Assembly (NCBI RefSeq): GCF_017352135.1
Contig: NZ_CP071458.1
Location: 124,001 to 188,000, forward strand
Direction: 5' to 3'
Length of the DNA: 64,000 nucleotides
From: Rhizobium lentis
GTDB lineage: Bacteria; Pseudomonadota; Alphaproteobacteria; Rhizobiales; Rhizobiaceae
Shown: in pieces, positions 1 to 8,460 of the stretch
Numbering within the stretch: position 1 is the stretch's first letter
Layout: each line of letters opens with the position of its first letter
Made by a program: the position numbers and the translations under genes
Notes under the pieces: model-generated
Told to the model about the DNA's origin: nothing
Databases searched by the model: none
What the model saw: only the letters and a program-made list of their open reading frames with translations

Positions 1-6
1 TGATGG

Positions 7-50
7 CCTAAGACACGTGTTTAACGACGTCGTTAGCGACGTGTCTTAGG
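7..50. repeat. 44-bp near-perfect palindrome ahead of tnpA
   Basis: Arms CCTAAGACACGT (7-18) and ACGTGTCTTAGG (39-50) are exact reverse complements. They enclose a second perfect palindrome, TAACGACGTCGTTA (22-35). The structure ends 11 bases before the tnpA start. In RNA it would form a long hairpin covering the leader. A role in blocking read-through from outside promoters or in limiting tnpA translation is inference. Confidence 0.75.
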
Positions 51-61
51 CGAGGATTGCG

Positions 62-430
62 ATGCGCGTTGAAATTCTTGGGCAGGAACGTCGACGGCGG
101 TGGCGCGAAGAAGACAAGCTTGCAATTGTCATGTCGGTTGGGGTTTCTGGAGCCACGATCACAGAGATTGCTCATCGTCATGATGTAACGCGGCAGCAGA
201 TATACGCCTGGCGTAGCGAGCTCAAGAAGAAGGGGCTGCTCCCGGTGTCTTCGAATGCATTGTTCATTCCCGTCGATCTGAATGCCGTGCAGAACGATGC
301 CCCTGAATTGAGGGAGAGCTGCTCCGGGATGATTGAGCTACGATTGATCTGCGGCCGCACGCTTCGTTTCGAGAGTTCTATGGCTCCCGATGTCCTGACG
401 CAGATTATCCGGGCAGTGGAAGCAGCATGA
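62..430 (+). CDS. tnpA: IS66 family transposition protein TnpA (Orf1)
   Basis: A 122-residue protein of the IS66 Orf1 type. The N-terminal half is a helix-turn-helix of the transposase-8 kind: WREEDKLAIVM, then IAHRHDVTRQQIYAWRSELK around residues 37-56. Such proteins are thought to bind the element ends. Its stop overlaps the start of tnpB by four bases (ATGA), the coupling usual for IS66. The start at 62 lies just after the palindrome. Confidence 0.9.
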   Translation: MRVEILGQERRRRWREEDKLAIVMSVGVSGATITEIAHRHDVTRQQIYAWRSELKKKGLLPVSSNALFIPVDLNAVQNDAPELRESCSGMIELRLICGRTLRFESSMAPDVLTQIIRAVEAA

Positions 431-828
431 TTGGGCCTGGGACCGGCGTTCGGGTGTATCTTGCGTGCGGGATCACGGATATGCGCAAGGGAGTAGAAGG
501 CCTTGCCGCGCTTGCGCAGGATGTTTTGCGTCAGAAGCCGACTGGCGGCGCGGTCTTCGCCTTTCGCGGCAACCGTGGCGATCGTTTGAAGCTGCTGTAT
601 TTTGATGGCCAGGGCTTCTGCCTGTATTACAAGATCTTGCAGAAGGGGCGGTTTCCTTGGCCTTCGGCATCCGACGGGACTGCCCGGCTGACGTCGGCCC
701 AACTGGCGATGTTGTGGGAAGGGATCGATTGGCGTCGTCCTGATTGGGGTGCGCCACCGGCCGTGTCGGGTGATTTTATCCCACTGAAACCACTGGTTTT
801 TATGGAAATTTATCCTGGCTCGTGGTAG
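427..828 (+). CDS. tnpB: IS66 family accessory protein TnpB (Orf2)
   Basis: A 133-residue protein with the IS66 Orf2 signature: an N-terminal [18 protein letters not shown], then [19 protein letters not shown] near residues 46-64 and the FPWP segment. It is needed for IS66 transposition, but its biochemical role is not established. The last roughly 18 residues extend past the usual family length of about 115 and look unconserved. It overlaps tnpA by four bases and ends just before tnpC. Confidence 0.9.
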   Translation: MIGPGTGVRVYLACGITDMRKGVEGLAALAQDVLRQKPTGGAVFAFRGNRGDRLKLLYFDGQGFCLYYKILQKGRFPWPSASDGTARLTSAQLAMLWEGIDWRRPDWGAPPAVSGDFIPLKPLVFMEIYPGSW

Positions 829-836
829 TCAGGATC

Positions 837-2459
837 ATGTCTAGCACGACGACAAATCTTCCGGACGATCCAGCCTTTCTCAAGGCAATGATTGCCGCTT
901 TGCAGGCGGAAAACGCGAAGATGTCGGCCACATTGCAAGCGCATGATCAGTTAATCCAAACGCTGCGGCTGCGCATTGCCAAGCTGAAGAAACAGGTCTT
1001 CGGCAAGTCCTCCGAAAAGATTGAGCGTGAAATCGAGCAGTTGGAACTAGCGCTTGAGGATCTGTTGATCGCCGCCGCTGAAGGCAGTACGGCGCCAATC
1101 GATGAACCTGATGAGGCGGCGTCTGTTGTTCCCTTGGCGGATACATCTGAAAAGATCATGCGCCGGCGCCCACGCGTCTCGGACAAGGCGGTTCGCGAGC
1201 GCCGAGAGCTCGATCCTGGCTCCTGCTGCCCGGAATGCGGAGGTGAATTGCGTCTTGTCGGTGAGGACGTCAGCGAAATCCTCGACATGATCGCCGCGCA
1301 GATGAAAGTCATCGAAGTTTCTCGACTGAAGAAGTCCTGCCGCTGCTGCGAGAAAATGGTGCAGGTGGCAGCACCCAGCCGCCCGATACCGGGCAGCATG
1401 GCCGGCGCTGGCCTCTTGGCGTACATTCTGGTCTCGAAGTTCGACGACCATTTGCCACTGTACCGTCTGAACGAGATCTTCGCCCGCATGGGCGCCGACA
1501 TTCCCGACAGCACGATGGTTGATTGGTGTGGTCGCGCCATGCAGGTGCTTCAGCCTCTCATCGAGCGGATCGAAACGGCGGTCATGGCAAGTGACCTGCT
1601 TCATGCGGACGACACCCCGATCAGGGTGCTGGATCGCTCGCTGCGAGACAAGGGGTTGGGCAAGGGTGTGAAGAAGGGCAGGATCTGGACGTATGTCCGC
1701 GATCAGCGTCCATGGGCAGGCAGTTCCCCGCCCGGTGCAGTCTACTATTTTGCTCCTGACTGGAAAGAAGAGCACGTCCACCGCCACCTCAAGCAATCAA
1801 GCGGCATCCTTCAGGCTGACGGCTACAAAGGATATGGCAAGCTATACGCGCCTGGAGAAAAGGGAGAATCTCGCTTCAAGGAAGCCGCCTGCTGGGCTCA
1901 TTGGCGACGAGACTTCCACGATATCTGGACATCAAACAAGTCCGAGATCGCGCGAGAGGCTCTCGATCGCATCGGAGCGCTTTACGACATCGAGCGTGGC
2001 ATCAATGGGCAGCCTCCTGAGATCCGGCTTGCCGCGCGTCAGACCCAGAGCAAGCCTAAGGTCGATACATTCCGCCACTGGGCTGAAGCTCAACTAACGC
2101 GCATTCCGGGCAAAAGCGATCTGGCGACAGCTTTCCGCTACGGATTGAGCCGATGGTCTTCACTCTGTCTGTTCCTCGACGACGGCCGCGTCGCGATCGA
2201 CAACAATTCCGCCGAGCGGGCACTGCGTCCGATAGGCGTGGGAAGACGGAACTGGCTCTTCGCGGGAGCCGATACGGGAGCGGAGACCTTGGCACGCGCC
2301 ATGACGATCATCGAGACGGCAAAGATGAATGGTCTTGATCCGCAGGCCTATCTGGCAGACGTGCTCGATCGCATCCACGATCACAAGATCAATCGGTTAG
2401 ACGAATTGCTTCCGTGGAACTGGTCGGCGATCACCACAATCGACGCGAAGGCAGCCTGA
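837..2459 (+). CDS. tnpC: IS66 family transposase TnpC (DDE type)
   Basis: About 540 residues from the ATG at 837 (a GTG at 822 is also in frame). The N-terminus carries a leucine-zipper-like coiled coil ([18 protein letters not shown]). A zinc-finger region CCPECGG and CRCCEK follows near residues 130-175. The catalytic part contains [12 protein letters not shown] (first Asp), [14 protein letters not shown] (second Asp) and [21 protein letters not shown] (Glu). The C-terminus has the typical ELLPWNW motif. No frameshift is seen. Confidence 0.92.
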   Translation: MSSTTTNLPDDPAFLKAMIAALQAENAKMSATLQAHDQLIQTLRLRIAKLKKQVFGKSSEKIEREIEQLELALEDLLIAAAEGSTAPIDEPDEAASVVPLADTSEKIMRRRPRVSDKAVRERRELDPGSCCPECGGELRLVGEDVSEILDMIAAQMKVIEVSRLKKSCRCCEKMVQVAAPSRPIPGSMAGAGLLAYILVSKFDDHLPLYRLNEIFARMGADIPDSTMVDWCGRAMQVLQPLIERIETAVMASDLLHADDTPIRVLDRSLRDKGLGKGVKKGRIWTYVRDQRPWAGSSPPGAVYYFAPDWKEEHVHRHLKQSSGILQADGYKGYGKLYAPGEKGESRFKEAACWAHWRRDFHDIWTSNKSEIAREALDRIGALYDIERGINGQPPEIRLAARQTQSKPKVDTFRHWAEAQLTRIPGKSDLATAFRYGLSRWSSLCLFLDDGRVAIDNNSAERALRPIGVGRRNWLFAGADTGAETLARAMTIIETAKMNGLDPQAYLADVLDRIHDHKINRLDELLPWNWSAITTIDAKAA

Positions 2460-2755
2460 TGGCGACAGTCACCTACGTCCGTACGATCAAATTTGTTGCC
2501 GAAATCCTCGAAGAGGACCCGGAGCTTCTTCAGGCAATTGTCTCCAACGATGATAATCTGAGCTACGGCAGCATCATCTCCGTGTACACCGGAGACGACG
2601 AATCGGTGACCGCACTGACAGACGACGGCATGGACGAATTGGAGCAGACGCTCAAAGATGCCCGTCGCTCACCCCAAGAATGGAACGACTTCCTCGACAG
2701 CTTTGTTGACGACGAGCTGCTCGTCGCTCGCATCAAAGCAAAATCTCGGCGGTAG
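2459..2755 (+). CDS. Small passenger protein of the IS66 element
   Basis: A 98-residue acidic protein ([20 protein letters not shown] at the start) whose ATG overlaps the tnpC stop (TGATG). It lies inside the element ends and so travels with it. It is rich in Asp and Glu, has no membrane segment, and shows no motif that I recognise. Some rhizobial IS66 copies carry an extra ORF at this position. Function unknown. Confidence 0.7.
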   Translation: MATVTYVRTIKFVAEILEEDPELLQAIVSNDDNLSYGSIISVYTGDDESVTALTDDGMDELEQTLKDARRSPQEWNDFLDSFVDDELLVARIKAKSRR

Positions 2756-2880
2756 CAATCGGGCGGTTACGGGAGGGTTACCAGTACCGTCAGGGATCGT
2801 AACTGGCAAATTCCAATTGGCCTATTCAATTGGGGTACGTCATGACGTTGCGGCATTGTCGCTACCTTTGTCGCTACCTT

Positions 2881-2896
2881 TGTCGGTTACGTGACA
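2881..2896 (+). promoter_or_regulatory. NifA upstream activator site (TGT-N10-ACA)
   Basis: TGTCGGTTACGTGACA matches TGT-N10-ACA exactly, the NifA binding consensus. It sits about 85 bases upstream of a -24/-12 promoter, within the usual range. A related site with the same ACCTTTGTC lead-in precedes the promoter at 60394. Confidence 0.75.
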
Positions 2897-2954
2897 GGCG
2901 CCCTTGTTCTCAATCGCGTATTTTCGCGCCACATCACTGGAATCGCAGCGAATT

Positions 2955-3084
2955 ATTGTTCGTCATCTCAATCGGCCTGCCTGGCACGAATCTTGAGAGC
3001 TATTGCGAGGCAGCGGAACGGCCTCCGCATCCGCATTGCGGGATAACCGCATTGCTTCGAACACATGAAGGAACGCCAAGCATG
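2955..3084 (+). repeat. Promoter-leader cassette, copy 1
   Basis: This 130-base block, from attgttcgtc to the ATG at 3082, is nearly identical to 60367-60496 and aligns without gaps by eye. It contains a sigma-54 promoter, an untranslated leader and the ribosome binding site (gaaggaa). The downstream genes are unrelated in the two places, so the block looks like a promoter module joined to different genes. Confidence 0.85.
2982..2997 (+). promoter_or_regulatory. Sigma-54 (-24/-12) promoter
   Basis: TGGCACGAATCTTGAG has the -24 element TGGCACG, the right spacing, and a -12 element TTGA where the consensus is TTGC. GG at 2983-2984 and GA at 2995-2996 are 12 bases apart, as required. With the activator site at 2881 it is a likely NifA-dependent promoter. 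The altered -12 base may weaken it. Confidence 0.7.
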
Positions 3085-3294
3085 CCCAACCTAAAGGTAG
3101 GTGAAACAGCTCCCTCAATGGACTCCGCTGAACAATCCCTGATCGATCGCATCTGGACGGCGATAGACGCGAAGGATTGGGAGACGGCACGTTCGTTACT
3201 AGAAGATGGCATCAGTGTTATGCCGGACAGCCTCAACCTACTCCAGTTATGCAGACAGTTGACAAATTGCAAGACATGGAGGCCGGCTGCCTGA
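3082..3294 (+). CDS. Small TPR-like protein behind a NifA promoter
   Basis: A 70-residue ORF starting at the ATG that ends the duplicated leader, with gaaggaa as ribosome binding site. Residues about 20-55 (IDRIWTAIDAKDWETARSLL and MPDSLNLLQL) resemble one tetratricopeptide-type helix pair. The same pattern occurs in the remnant at 46371-46507 (AAIEIKNWKTALSAIEEG, SPDSIFL). It may be a complete small protein or the truncated front of a longer one. Role unknown. Confidence 0.5.
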   Translation: MPNLKVGETAPSMDSAEQSLIDRIWTAIDAKDWETARSLLEDGISVMPDSLNLLQLCRQLTNCKTWRPAA

Positions 3295-4049
3295 TTCTAC
3301 GCAAATTTGTCCGCCTTGCAATTGAGAAGGTCTCAAAAGACTGGCTTCTTGGAGCGATGGATCAACTTTTGGAGGATGTAATGAACGGCAGACTTAGAAA
3401 AGCACGCATCTTAACATTTGAACCAATCACGAATGTCGGAAGAATAGAGACAGTACTGCACCATATTTCTGTATTTAGATCCGATCCGGCCGTTGAGAAC
3501 GGAGTATCAATTACCTCCTACGGTCGCGGACAGCTCATAGGCGTGATGTATACAGTGCCTGCACATGGGCAAATTGATGTCGCCCTAAATATTAAACTTC
3601 AGTGTGTTACTCCATCAGACGTGATTGCATTGAACAACATGATAAAAGGAATGCTTGACGCTTCGCATTCTCATAAATTTGAGGAAACAGAATCGACGAA
3701 CGTTAGCGGAGGCTTAGGATTCTTCGCTTTTTGGTCGGGCGGCGTGTCAGCAAGTTATAGTGATGTCAAACACACGTTGGACGGTTGGGGCCTGAGTGCG
3801 GAGGACCAGCGGAAAATCGTTAACGGCATGATGGAGATCGCTCAGAACGAGTCAACGTTCAACTACAAGGGCACTATATATAACCGCGACTTCGATTATG
3901 ACGTGACCGGTAGTCTCTTTGCAATCGTTATGGATGCAACAATCCAACAAGGGCAATATCACAAGCAACTGCGATTTTTGGCCCCCAAAGTACACCTCAA
4001 TACAAATGACGGCGACAGCCTGCCGGTAGTTGGCACACTATACTCCTGA
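3249..4049 (+). CDS. Uncharacterised protein, founder of a tandem paralogue pair
   Basis: A 266-residue ORF from ATG 3249 (3177 is the longest in-frame start). It overlaps the preceding small ORF in another frame and so may belong to the same NifA-controlled transcript. I recognise no family. The C-terminal half has a glycine-rich, aromatic stretch (GGLGFFAFWSGG) and the motif DGWGLSAEDQRKI, both partly repeated in the decayed copy at 4472-5107. There is no signal peptide. The base composition is AT-richer than the nod and PHA genes nearby, suggesting a different origin. Confidence 0.6.
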   Translation: MQTVDKLQDMEAGCLILRKFVRLAIEKVSKDWLLGAMDQLLEDVMNGRLRKARILTFEPITNVGRIETVLHHISVFRSDPAVENGVSITSYGRGQLIGVMYTVPAHGQIDVALNIKLQCVTPSDVIALNNMIKGMLDASHSHKFEETESTNVSGGLGFFAFWSGGVSASYSDVKHTLDGWGLSAEDQRKIVNGMMEIAQNESTFNYKGTIYNRDFDYDVTGSLFAIVMDATIQQGQYHKQLRFLAPKVHLNTNDGDSLPVVGTLYS

Positions 4050-4158
4050 TGTATCGCGCTCGCCGAACGTGGCTTGGCTCCTGTATTGCGGACAGACGAT
4101 TCACAAACCATGGCAGCACTAAAGCCATTAAACGTCGTCAGAAAGGAGTTGTACGGGC

Positions 4159-4437
4159 ATGGATTACTACCCAGCGCAGATAATATCTAAAGGCGTAAAT
4201 AAAAGCGTAAAGATCTATCGTCTTCATGGGATCGATAAGGCGCAAGCAATACAGCGGCTGAAGGACGGCAAGGACGTATATACGACCAAATCAAAGGCTA
4301 ATACCCTGGCGAAGGAGCTCAGCCGAGGCCAGGGCATTTGGAAGGACGACGCCCATGTGATCGGTGGCTATCGGCACTACCATGACGTAGATCACCACTA
4401 CCGCAGCCACATTTTTTTTGGCGAACCAAAAGTCTAA
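4159..4437 (+). CDS. Hypothetical 92-residue protein
   Basis: Well supported start: AGAAAGGAG lies 10-18 bases before the ATG. The protein is basic and soluble. The C-terminus is rich in His and aromatic residues (GGYRHYHDVDHHYRSHIFFG). That pattern recalls the ends of some polymorphic toxin domains, but this is a weak resemblance, not a family assignment. It lies between the 3249 gene and its decayed paralogue. Confidence 0.5.
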   Translation: MDYYPAQIISKGVNKSVKIYRLHGIDKAQAIQRLKDGKDVYTTKSKANTLAKELSRGQGIWKDDAHVIGGYRHYHDVDHHYRSHIFFGEPKV

Positions 4438-4471
4438 ATCCACGAAGATTCCTCCTGAAGGGTTAAAATCA

Positions 4472-5107
4472 ATGGCAGTTCAGAAAATACAATTTTCGCT
4501 TTTGCATGGGGTGTTAGCTCCTGATGGCGCTCAAGGCCCGTAAGCGGAAGATTCATTATCGGTCGATGCTCATGGCGACGGAATAAATTCGGGCATCGAC
4601 TATACGATCCAGCGCATTCAGAGGGCTGGGTGGACGCAGAAATTAAGGTCCCAGCACTGACGAGCCAAGAAGCTCAGGATATTGACGCGCTGTTCAAAAT
4701 CCCTTCTTTCGGCATCAGCTCGTGAAGAGGTCCAACATTATGAAAGCGTCCATGGAAAGGGGAACCTGAATTTCTTCCGATATCTTTTCGGCGGCGTTGA
4801 GGCAGGTTATGATAAAATACGCCACCTTCTAAAGAACGTAGGCCTGTCAGAGGATAACATTAAAACACTTGTTTCGACGATCGCAGATATGGCGGATCGT
4901 ATCGCTCAAAGCATCAATACCGGCAACGACTATTCAGTGGCCGGTGAACTGAAGATCTCGACGATTCAAGGAAAGGTCATCTCAGGCAAGAACATGATCC
5001 AATATCGTGTTCTGGCGAATAAGGGGACCGCTGGTTCGGACGGTGCAACAGCTCCGGCGAATGTGGAAGCGATCCTTTGCGGGAGGGCCGGACATAGGCT
5101 GCCATGA
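4472..5107 (+). pseudogene. Decayed paralogue of the 3249 gene
   Basis: An ATG at 4472 with a good ribosome binding site opens a 23-codon frame that soon stops. Further on, 4630-4725 encodes VDAEIKVPALTSQEAQDIDA, resembling IDVALNIKLQCVTPSDVIAL of the intact gene. A frame change then leads into 4682-5107. That part contains NFFRYLFGGVEAGYDKIRHL, NVGLSEDNIKTLV and DYSVAGELK, matching the order of motifs in the 3249 protein. Several frame breaks make function unlikely. Confidence 0.6.
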
Positions 5108-5250
5108 GCTTGGGTTCGTAGGTGAGCGTGGCCCGCCCCCGGTAAGCTAAATCGGGGGTTGCTCTCGAAAGGCCAGAGCCGAACCCTAATGAGACAAAGC
5201 AGTAAAAGAATTCAGCGGCCAACCACCAAAACGCAGTGGTGACAAACATG

Positions 5251-5745
5251 AAGTTTGAAGGCGCCTCAAGATTTCCCACTCGTAATTTTCCTTACCACCG
5301 GAATGCCTCCGGGCTGTCTCGTGACGGGCTCGCCGATCCCCTAAAGGATACACCGACCGGCGCCGCGGCGCGCTTTATCCTAGGGATCGACCGTAAGGCG
5401 TCGGTGCTCGATCCAAGGGCAGAAGCTTCACCAGTCAATGACGCTTTTGCGAAGCTGGTCCTTGCTCCCGGGCACCGGCCGGAGACCCTGCTTGAATTGC
5501 TGGCTGTCCTTGATGCTGTTGTCGGCCCAGATGCGCTCCCAGATCAGCGGATCTATCGGGTCGCAGACGGCGGGCAAATTGCCTGGGATCCTTCCACTGC
5601 AGATCTAGATCTGCCATTTGAGGCTGGTTGTGACACGGCACCGCGAACAAGATGCCGAGATATTCGTATCGACGGCGCCTCCTTTCAATTCCAGCGGCAT
5701 CTTTTTACAGGTTTTTGCCTAGGATCCGGTCGCAGGCGCTTATAA
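5251..5745 (+). CDS. Hypothetical protein, possibly frameshifted at the end
   Basis: A 164-residue ORF from ATG 5251 with no family I can name. It contains the run PETLLELLAVLDAVVGPDAL, likely helical. The last 40 residues turn Arg/Cys-rich and look out of frame, so a 3' frameshift is possible. It stands just ahead of two more unknown genes on the same strand. Confidence 0.4.
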   Translation, partial: KFEGASRFPTRNFPYHRNASGLSRDGLADPLKDTPTGAAARFILGIDRKASVLDPRAEASPVNDAFAKLVLAPGHRPETLLELLAVLDAVVGPDALPDQRIYRVADGGQIAWDPSTADLDLPFEAGCDTAPRTRCRDIRIDGASFQFQRHLFTGFCLGSGRRRL

Positions 5746-5859
5746 TTTTTACGAGCGGCGTAGTGGAACCTGGTCTTGGGCTGGGAACTCGTGGCATTCG
5801 CTACAAGCGCCAACCCGGGGGCGCGGTCCGTTCGACAGCCATGTAACGGCGGACCGGTC

Positions 5860-6861
5860 ATGAAAGAGCTGAAAGTGCCATGGCTACACTGGCACTCTCA
5901 GGCGTCGCCGATTCAAGACGAGATCTTTGCTCCTGACGATCCGTTGCGATCAGACACTCTCTACCACAGTTCGCAGGTCAAGGGTGCTGAGGATCTCGAA
6001 CTTATCGTGCGCTCTGGCACCTCCCGTTGGACGAAATCGAGATTCGATCGTGAGGCTCAAAATGGCATCCTTTCCAATGCCCAGAGCTTCCTACGACAAG
6101 TTGTCACGACGACGACGGTCAATCTTACATCCTCTCCTCAACAGTCGGCATCACTGGCGCCAGATGAGCTGCTTCGCTTGCCCACGACGTTCTTCTTGAA
6201 CACAGAGTGCCTGCTTGATGAACTGAACATACCTGCGAACATCCAGCGTCTGAAAGTTCCGGGCGCGTTCTATACGAATTGCCTCAGTCGATACGCCGTC
6301 CAACGGCAGGACGGGGGCGTCGTGGTTCAAGGGGATGTCGATTTCGCCTTCGCCGTTCCGGAGCCGTCTCTGGAGGACCGGGTTATTCTAGCCGGCCTGC
6401 TGGGAAGAGGTGTTCTGTCCCGTCGCCTGGCAGCCTGTTTGCTTATGGTCGATTTCCAGAACCCGATCTTTTCCCGAAAACGAGAATATCTGCTGCGGTT
6501 TTTCCCCACCCAAATGAAGCTGGACGGCAGCGGCGAGGCGCTTTTCGTTCAGGCCGTTCGCGATCCCGGAGGCGAAATGGGGGCAGAGTTCCTCTCCCTA
6601 TGGGACGTCGATCCAAGCGGCTGGGAACAGTCGTTCGCAACGATGATCGAGACCCATTGGACGAAGCTCACCGAGAAGTTGGGTACGGCAGATGGCTTTG
6701 ACGAAATTTTTCGGCTGGCCGAATCCAGACGTCGGCAGTTCCGTAAGCGCCCCTTGTCGGAGTTCGGTCTGACATTGCCGATCGCCAGCACTCTTGAGAT
6801 CACTGATTTTCTACGCATGGATGTCGACGCCCATGTTTTACCCGACCCGGAGGAAGCGTGA
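5860..6861 (+). CDS. Hypothetical protein (333 residues)
   Basis: An uninterrupted ORF from ATG 5860 (an upstream in-frame ATG at 5776 has no clear ribosome site). It has even amino-acid use, no signal peptide and no membrane segment. Notable stretches are VPWLHWHSQASPIQDEIF at the start and TTTVNLTSSPQQSASLAPDE around residues 90-110. It overlaps the next start by one base (TGATG), so it forms an operon with the downstream small ORF. I do not recognise the family. Confidence 0.65.
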   Translation: MKELKVPWLHWHSQASPIQDEIFAPDDPLRSDTLYHSSQVKGAEDLELIVRSGTSRWTKSRFDREAQNGILSNAQSFLRQVVTTTTVNLTSSPQQSASLAPDELLRLPTTFFLNTECLLDELNIPANIQRLKVPGAFYTNCLSRYAVQRQDGGVVVQGDVDFAFAVPEPSLEDRVILAGLLGRGVLSRRLAACLLMVDFQNPIFSRKREYLLRFFPTQMKLDGSGEALFVQAVRDPGGEMGAEFLSLWDVDPSGWEQSFATMIETHWTKLTEKLGTADGFDEIFRLAESRRRQFRKRPLSEFGLTLPIASTLEITDFLRMDVDAHVLPDPEEA

Positions 6862-6986
6862 TGCCAAGTCTTGACCCACCTGGATTCTTGCAGGACTTCA
6901 ACCAGCAGCAACAAGAGGCTTGGAGTGACTGGATGTCGCAACAGCTTGACGATGCGAAGGCCGGACAGCCGGACGTACGATTTTGA
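6861..6986 (+). CDS. 41-residue ORF, perhaps the true N-terminus of the next gene
   Basis: It starts inside the previous stop codon (TGATG) and encodes MPSLDPPGFLQDFNQQQQEA followed by a short polar tail, stopping at 6986. It then runs into the next gene in another frame. Because the coupling to the upstream gene is so tight, it may be the original start of the 6952-7884 protein, cut off by a frameshift near 6950-6985. It could also be a separate small protein. Confidence 0.45.
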   Translation: MPSLDPPGFLQDFNQQQQEAWSDWMSQQLDDAKAGQPDVRF

Positions 6987-7884
6987 CGCCCCGCGCCCAC
7001 GCTTCTTCAACGTCGCTAAGACGCCGTTGGCGGCAGATGCTGTCGAAAAAGATATAAGCTGGACCGCGTTTCCCCGCCTGGTGGCAATCGATGCGGCCAC
7101 CGACGAAGAGCGTTGGAAGACCGCTGACGGAAGCAGGGACGTGCAGGACGAATATTGCGAGTGGAGTGTAACCCGCTTGGCCGACGGGCGTATTTCGCGC
7201 GTGACATTTACCTGCGAGGGGCCCGAATACTGGCAATTTCTCGCGGCAACCGATCCAGCTAAAGTTTTGGACCTTTACCGTGGCCACATAGACCCTGCGG
7301 TTCAGCCGAATGATCTTTTGACCTCGGCCGGAACTTATAATCCGAGAAACAAGTGGAACAGCGGGACGTCTAAGGGTGCCATGCACCTGATCCAACAGAA
7401 CAACACTCTTGGCGCAGAGATTGAACTCGCCGCCGGGGCGAGCAATACGCGTGCGCCCAAAGGCGTGTTGTTGACGAACGACCAGGACCTCATTCGATGC
7501 GGCGCTTATGGGCAAGCGGAAAGGCATAGTGACCCGACCATCGGGGGCGGCGTCAATTTATTGGCGCGGACTGACGCAAACATTTCACTCGCCAATCCGG
7601 TTGGTATCTATTTCGCAGGTTTGAACACGGCCGGTTGGGCAAGCCCCGATGGGACGCAACCGGCCCTCTTCTGGAAAATTACGCGTGGAACAGCTGAAAA
7701 GGCTGTCCGCGCTGTTTTTGAAGTACCCGCCGATCGGGGCTATTTGGTCAGCGACGTCACGATAAACGGCAAGCCTATCAAGTTCGGTGGACAAATTTCT
7801 GATTTCATTTCGATGAAGTTGACAGGGGTGGCTATGAACATCGGCAAAAGTGCTCACCCCTCCGATCGCGGGATGCAAGAGTAG
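6952..7884 (+). CDS. Hypothetical protein with an EYCEWSV motif
   Basis: A 310-residue ORF taken from ATG 6952. The start is uncertain because of the possible frameshift with the 41-residue ORF. The conserved-looking core is DVQDEYCEWSVTRLADGRIS followed by RVTFTCEGPEYWQFL near residues 80-120, then several Gly/Asn-rich turns such as GVNLLARTDANISLANP. No signal peptide. It looks like a soluble enzyme, but I cannot place the family. It forms an apparent three-gene group with 5860 and 6861. Confidence 0.6.
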   Translation: MRRPDSRTYDFDAPRPRFFNVAKTPLAADAVEKDISWTAFPRLVAIDAATDEERWKTADGSRDVQDEYCEWSVTRLADGRISRVTFTCEGPEYWQFLAATDPAKVLDLYRGHIDPAVQPNDLLTSAGTYNPRNKWNSGTSKGAMHLIQQNNTLGAEIELAAGASNTRAPKGVLLTNDQDLIRCGAYGQAERHSDPTIGGGVNLLARTDANISLANPVGIYFAGLNTAGWASPDGTQPALFWKITRGTAEKAVRAVFEVPADRGYLVSDVTINGKPIKFGGQISDFISMKLTGVAMNIGKSAHPSDRGMQE

Positions 7885-8150
7885 GGCGGCCAAAACCGCG
7901 GGGTTGACGAAGATTGACGTCGCATCGACGCTTCGGCGACCCGCTACCCCCGCCAGATACTAGGATCAGGGCCTTCCTCGCGGCCGCGCTCAGAAGAAAC
8001 GGGGGCTCGCGCGACCCGAGCCGCCGAAGGATGGGCGCCTTGATGCCCCGCTGGCCAATACCCGTTGGCGGGTGGACCAGCACACGATTCGGCACGAGCG
8101 ACCTCACCCTGTTGCGAGATGCGCCCCGTCGCCGCAAGCGCCAAACATTT

Positions 8151-8211
8151 ACGTACACACTGGGGATGTACTATTTGGAAAGCCTAGGATATAGTACATC
8201 CACGTACACAC
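8151..8211 (+). promoter_or_regulatory. Operator-promoter region of the vapBC-like pair
   Basis: The inverted repeat GGATGTACTAT (8164-8174) / ATAGTACATCC (8191-8201) is perfect. It is framed by two identical direct repeats acgtacacac at 8151-8160 and 8202-8211. It ends 12 bases before the antitoxin start. Toxin-antitoxin pairs of this class usually repress themselves through such palindromes. Confidence 0.75.
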
Positions 8212-8223
8212 AAGGTTAATGAC

Positions 8224-8460
8224 ATGCACACCACTAAAGCTTTCAAGAATGGAAATTCCCAAGCGGTTCGCATACCGGCGGAACTGGCGTTTGAGCGAAC
8301 CGATGTTGAGTTGGAGATCGAGCGCATCGGCGACGAGCTTCGCATCCGTCCTGTGCATCGCTCCCTGGCCGGCGTTCTGGATGTATTCGCCCGCTTCTCT
8401 CCGGATTTCATGCGTGACGGAAGAGAGTCCCATGAGCAAGACGAGCGGGACAAGATCTGA
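8224..8460 (+). CDS. vapB: VapB-type antitoxin
   Basis: A 78-residue protein with an N-terminal AbrB/MazE-like swapped-hairpin DNA-binding domain (AFKNGNSQAVRIPAELAF, residues 5-22). The acidic C-terminal tail would wrap the toxin. It overlaps the toxin start (TGATGG at 8458-8463), as is usual for antitoxin-first pairs. It should neutralise the PIN-domain RNase and repress the operon through the palindrome upstream. Confidence 0.88.
   Translation: MHTTKAFKNGNSQAVRIPAELAFERTDVELEIERIGDELRIRPVHRSLAGVLDVFARFSPDFMRDGRESHEQDERDKI

Larger units (their letters stand above)
1..2770 (+). mobile_element. IS66-family insertion sequence, left end outside window
   Basis: Three overlapping genes with the classic IS66 layout (tnpA, tnpB, tnpC) are followed by a small passenger gene. 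The right end is probably at 2761-2770, where gggcggttac is the reverse complement of a GTAA-type IS66 terminus. The matching left terminus is not inside the window, so the element starts upstream of base 1 and no target duplication can be checked. All four genes look intact, so the element may be functional. Confidence 0.85.
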
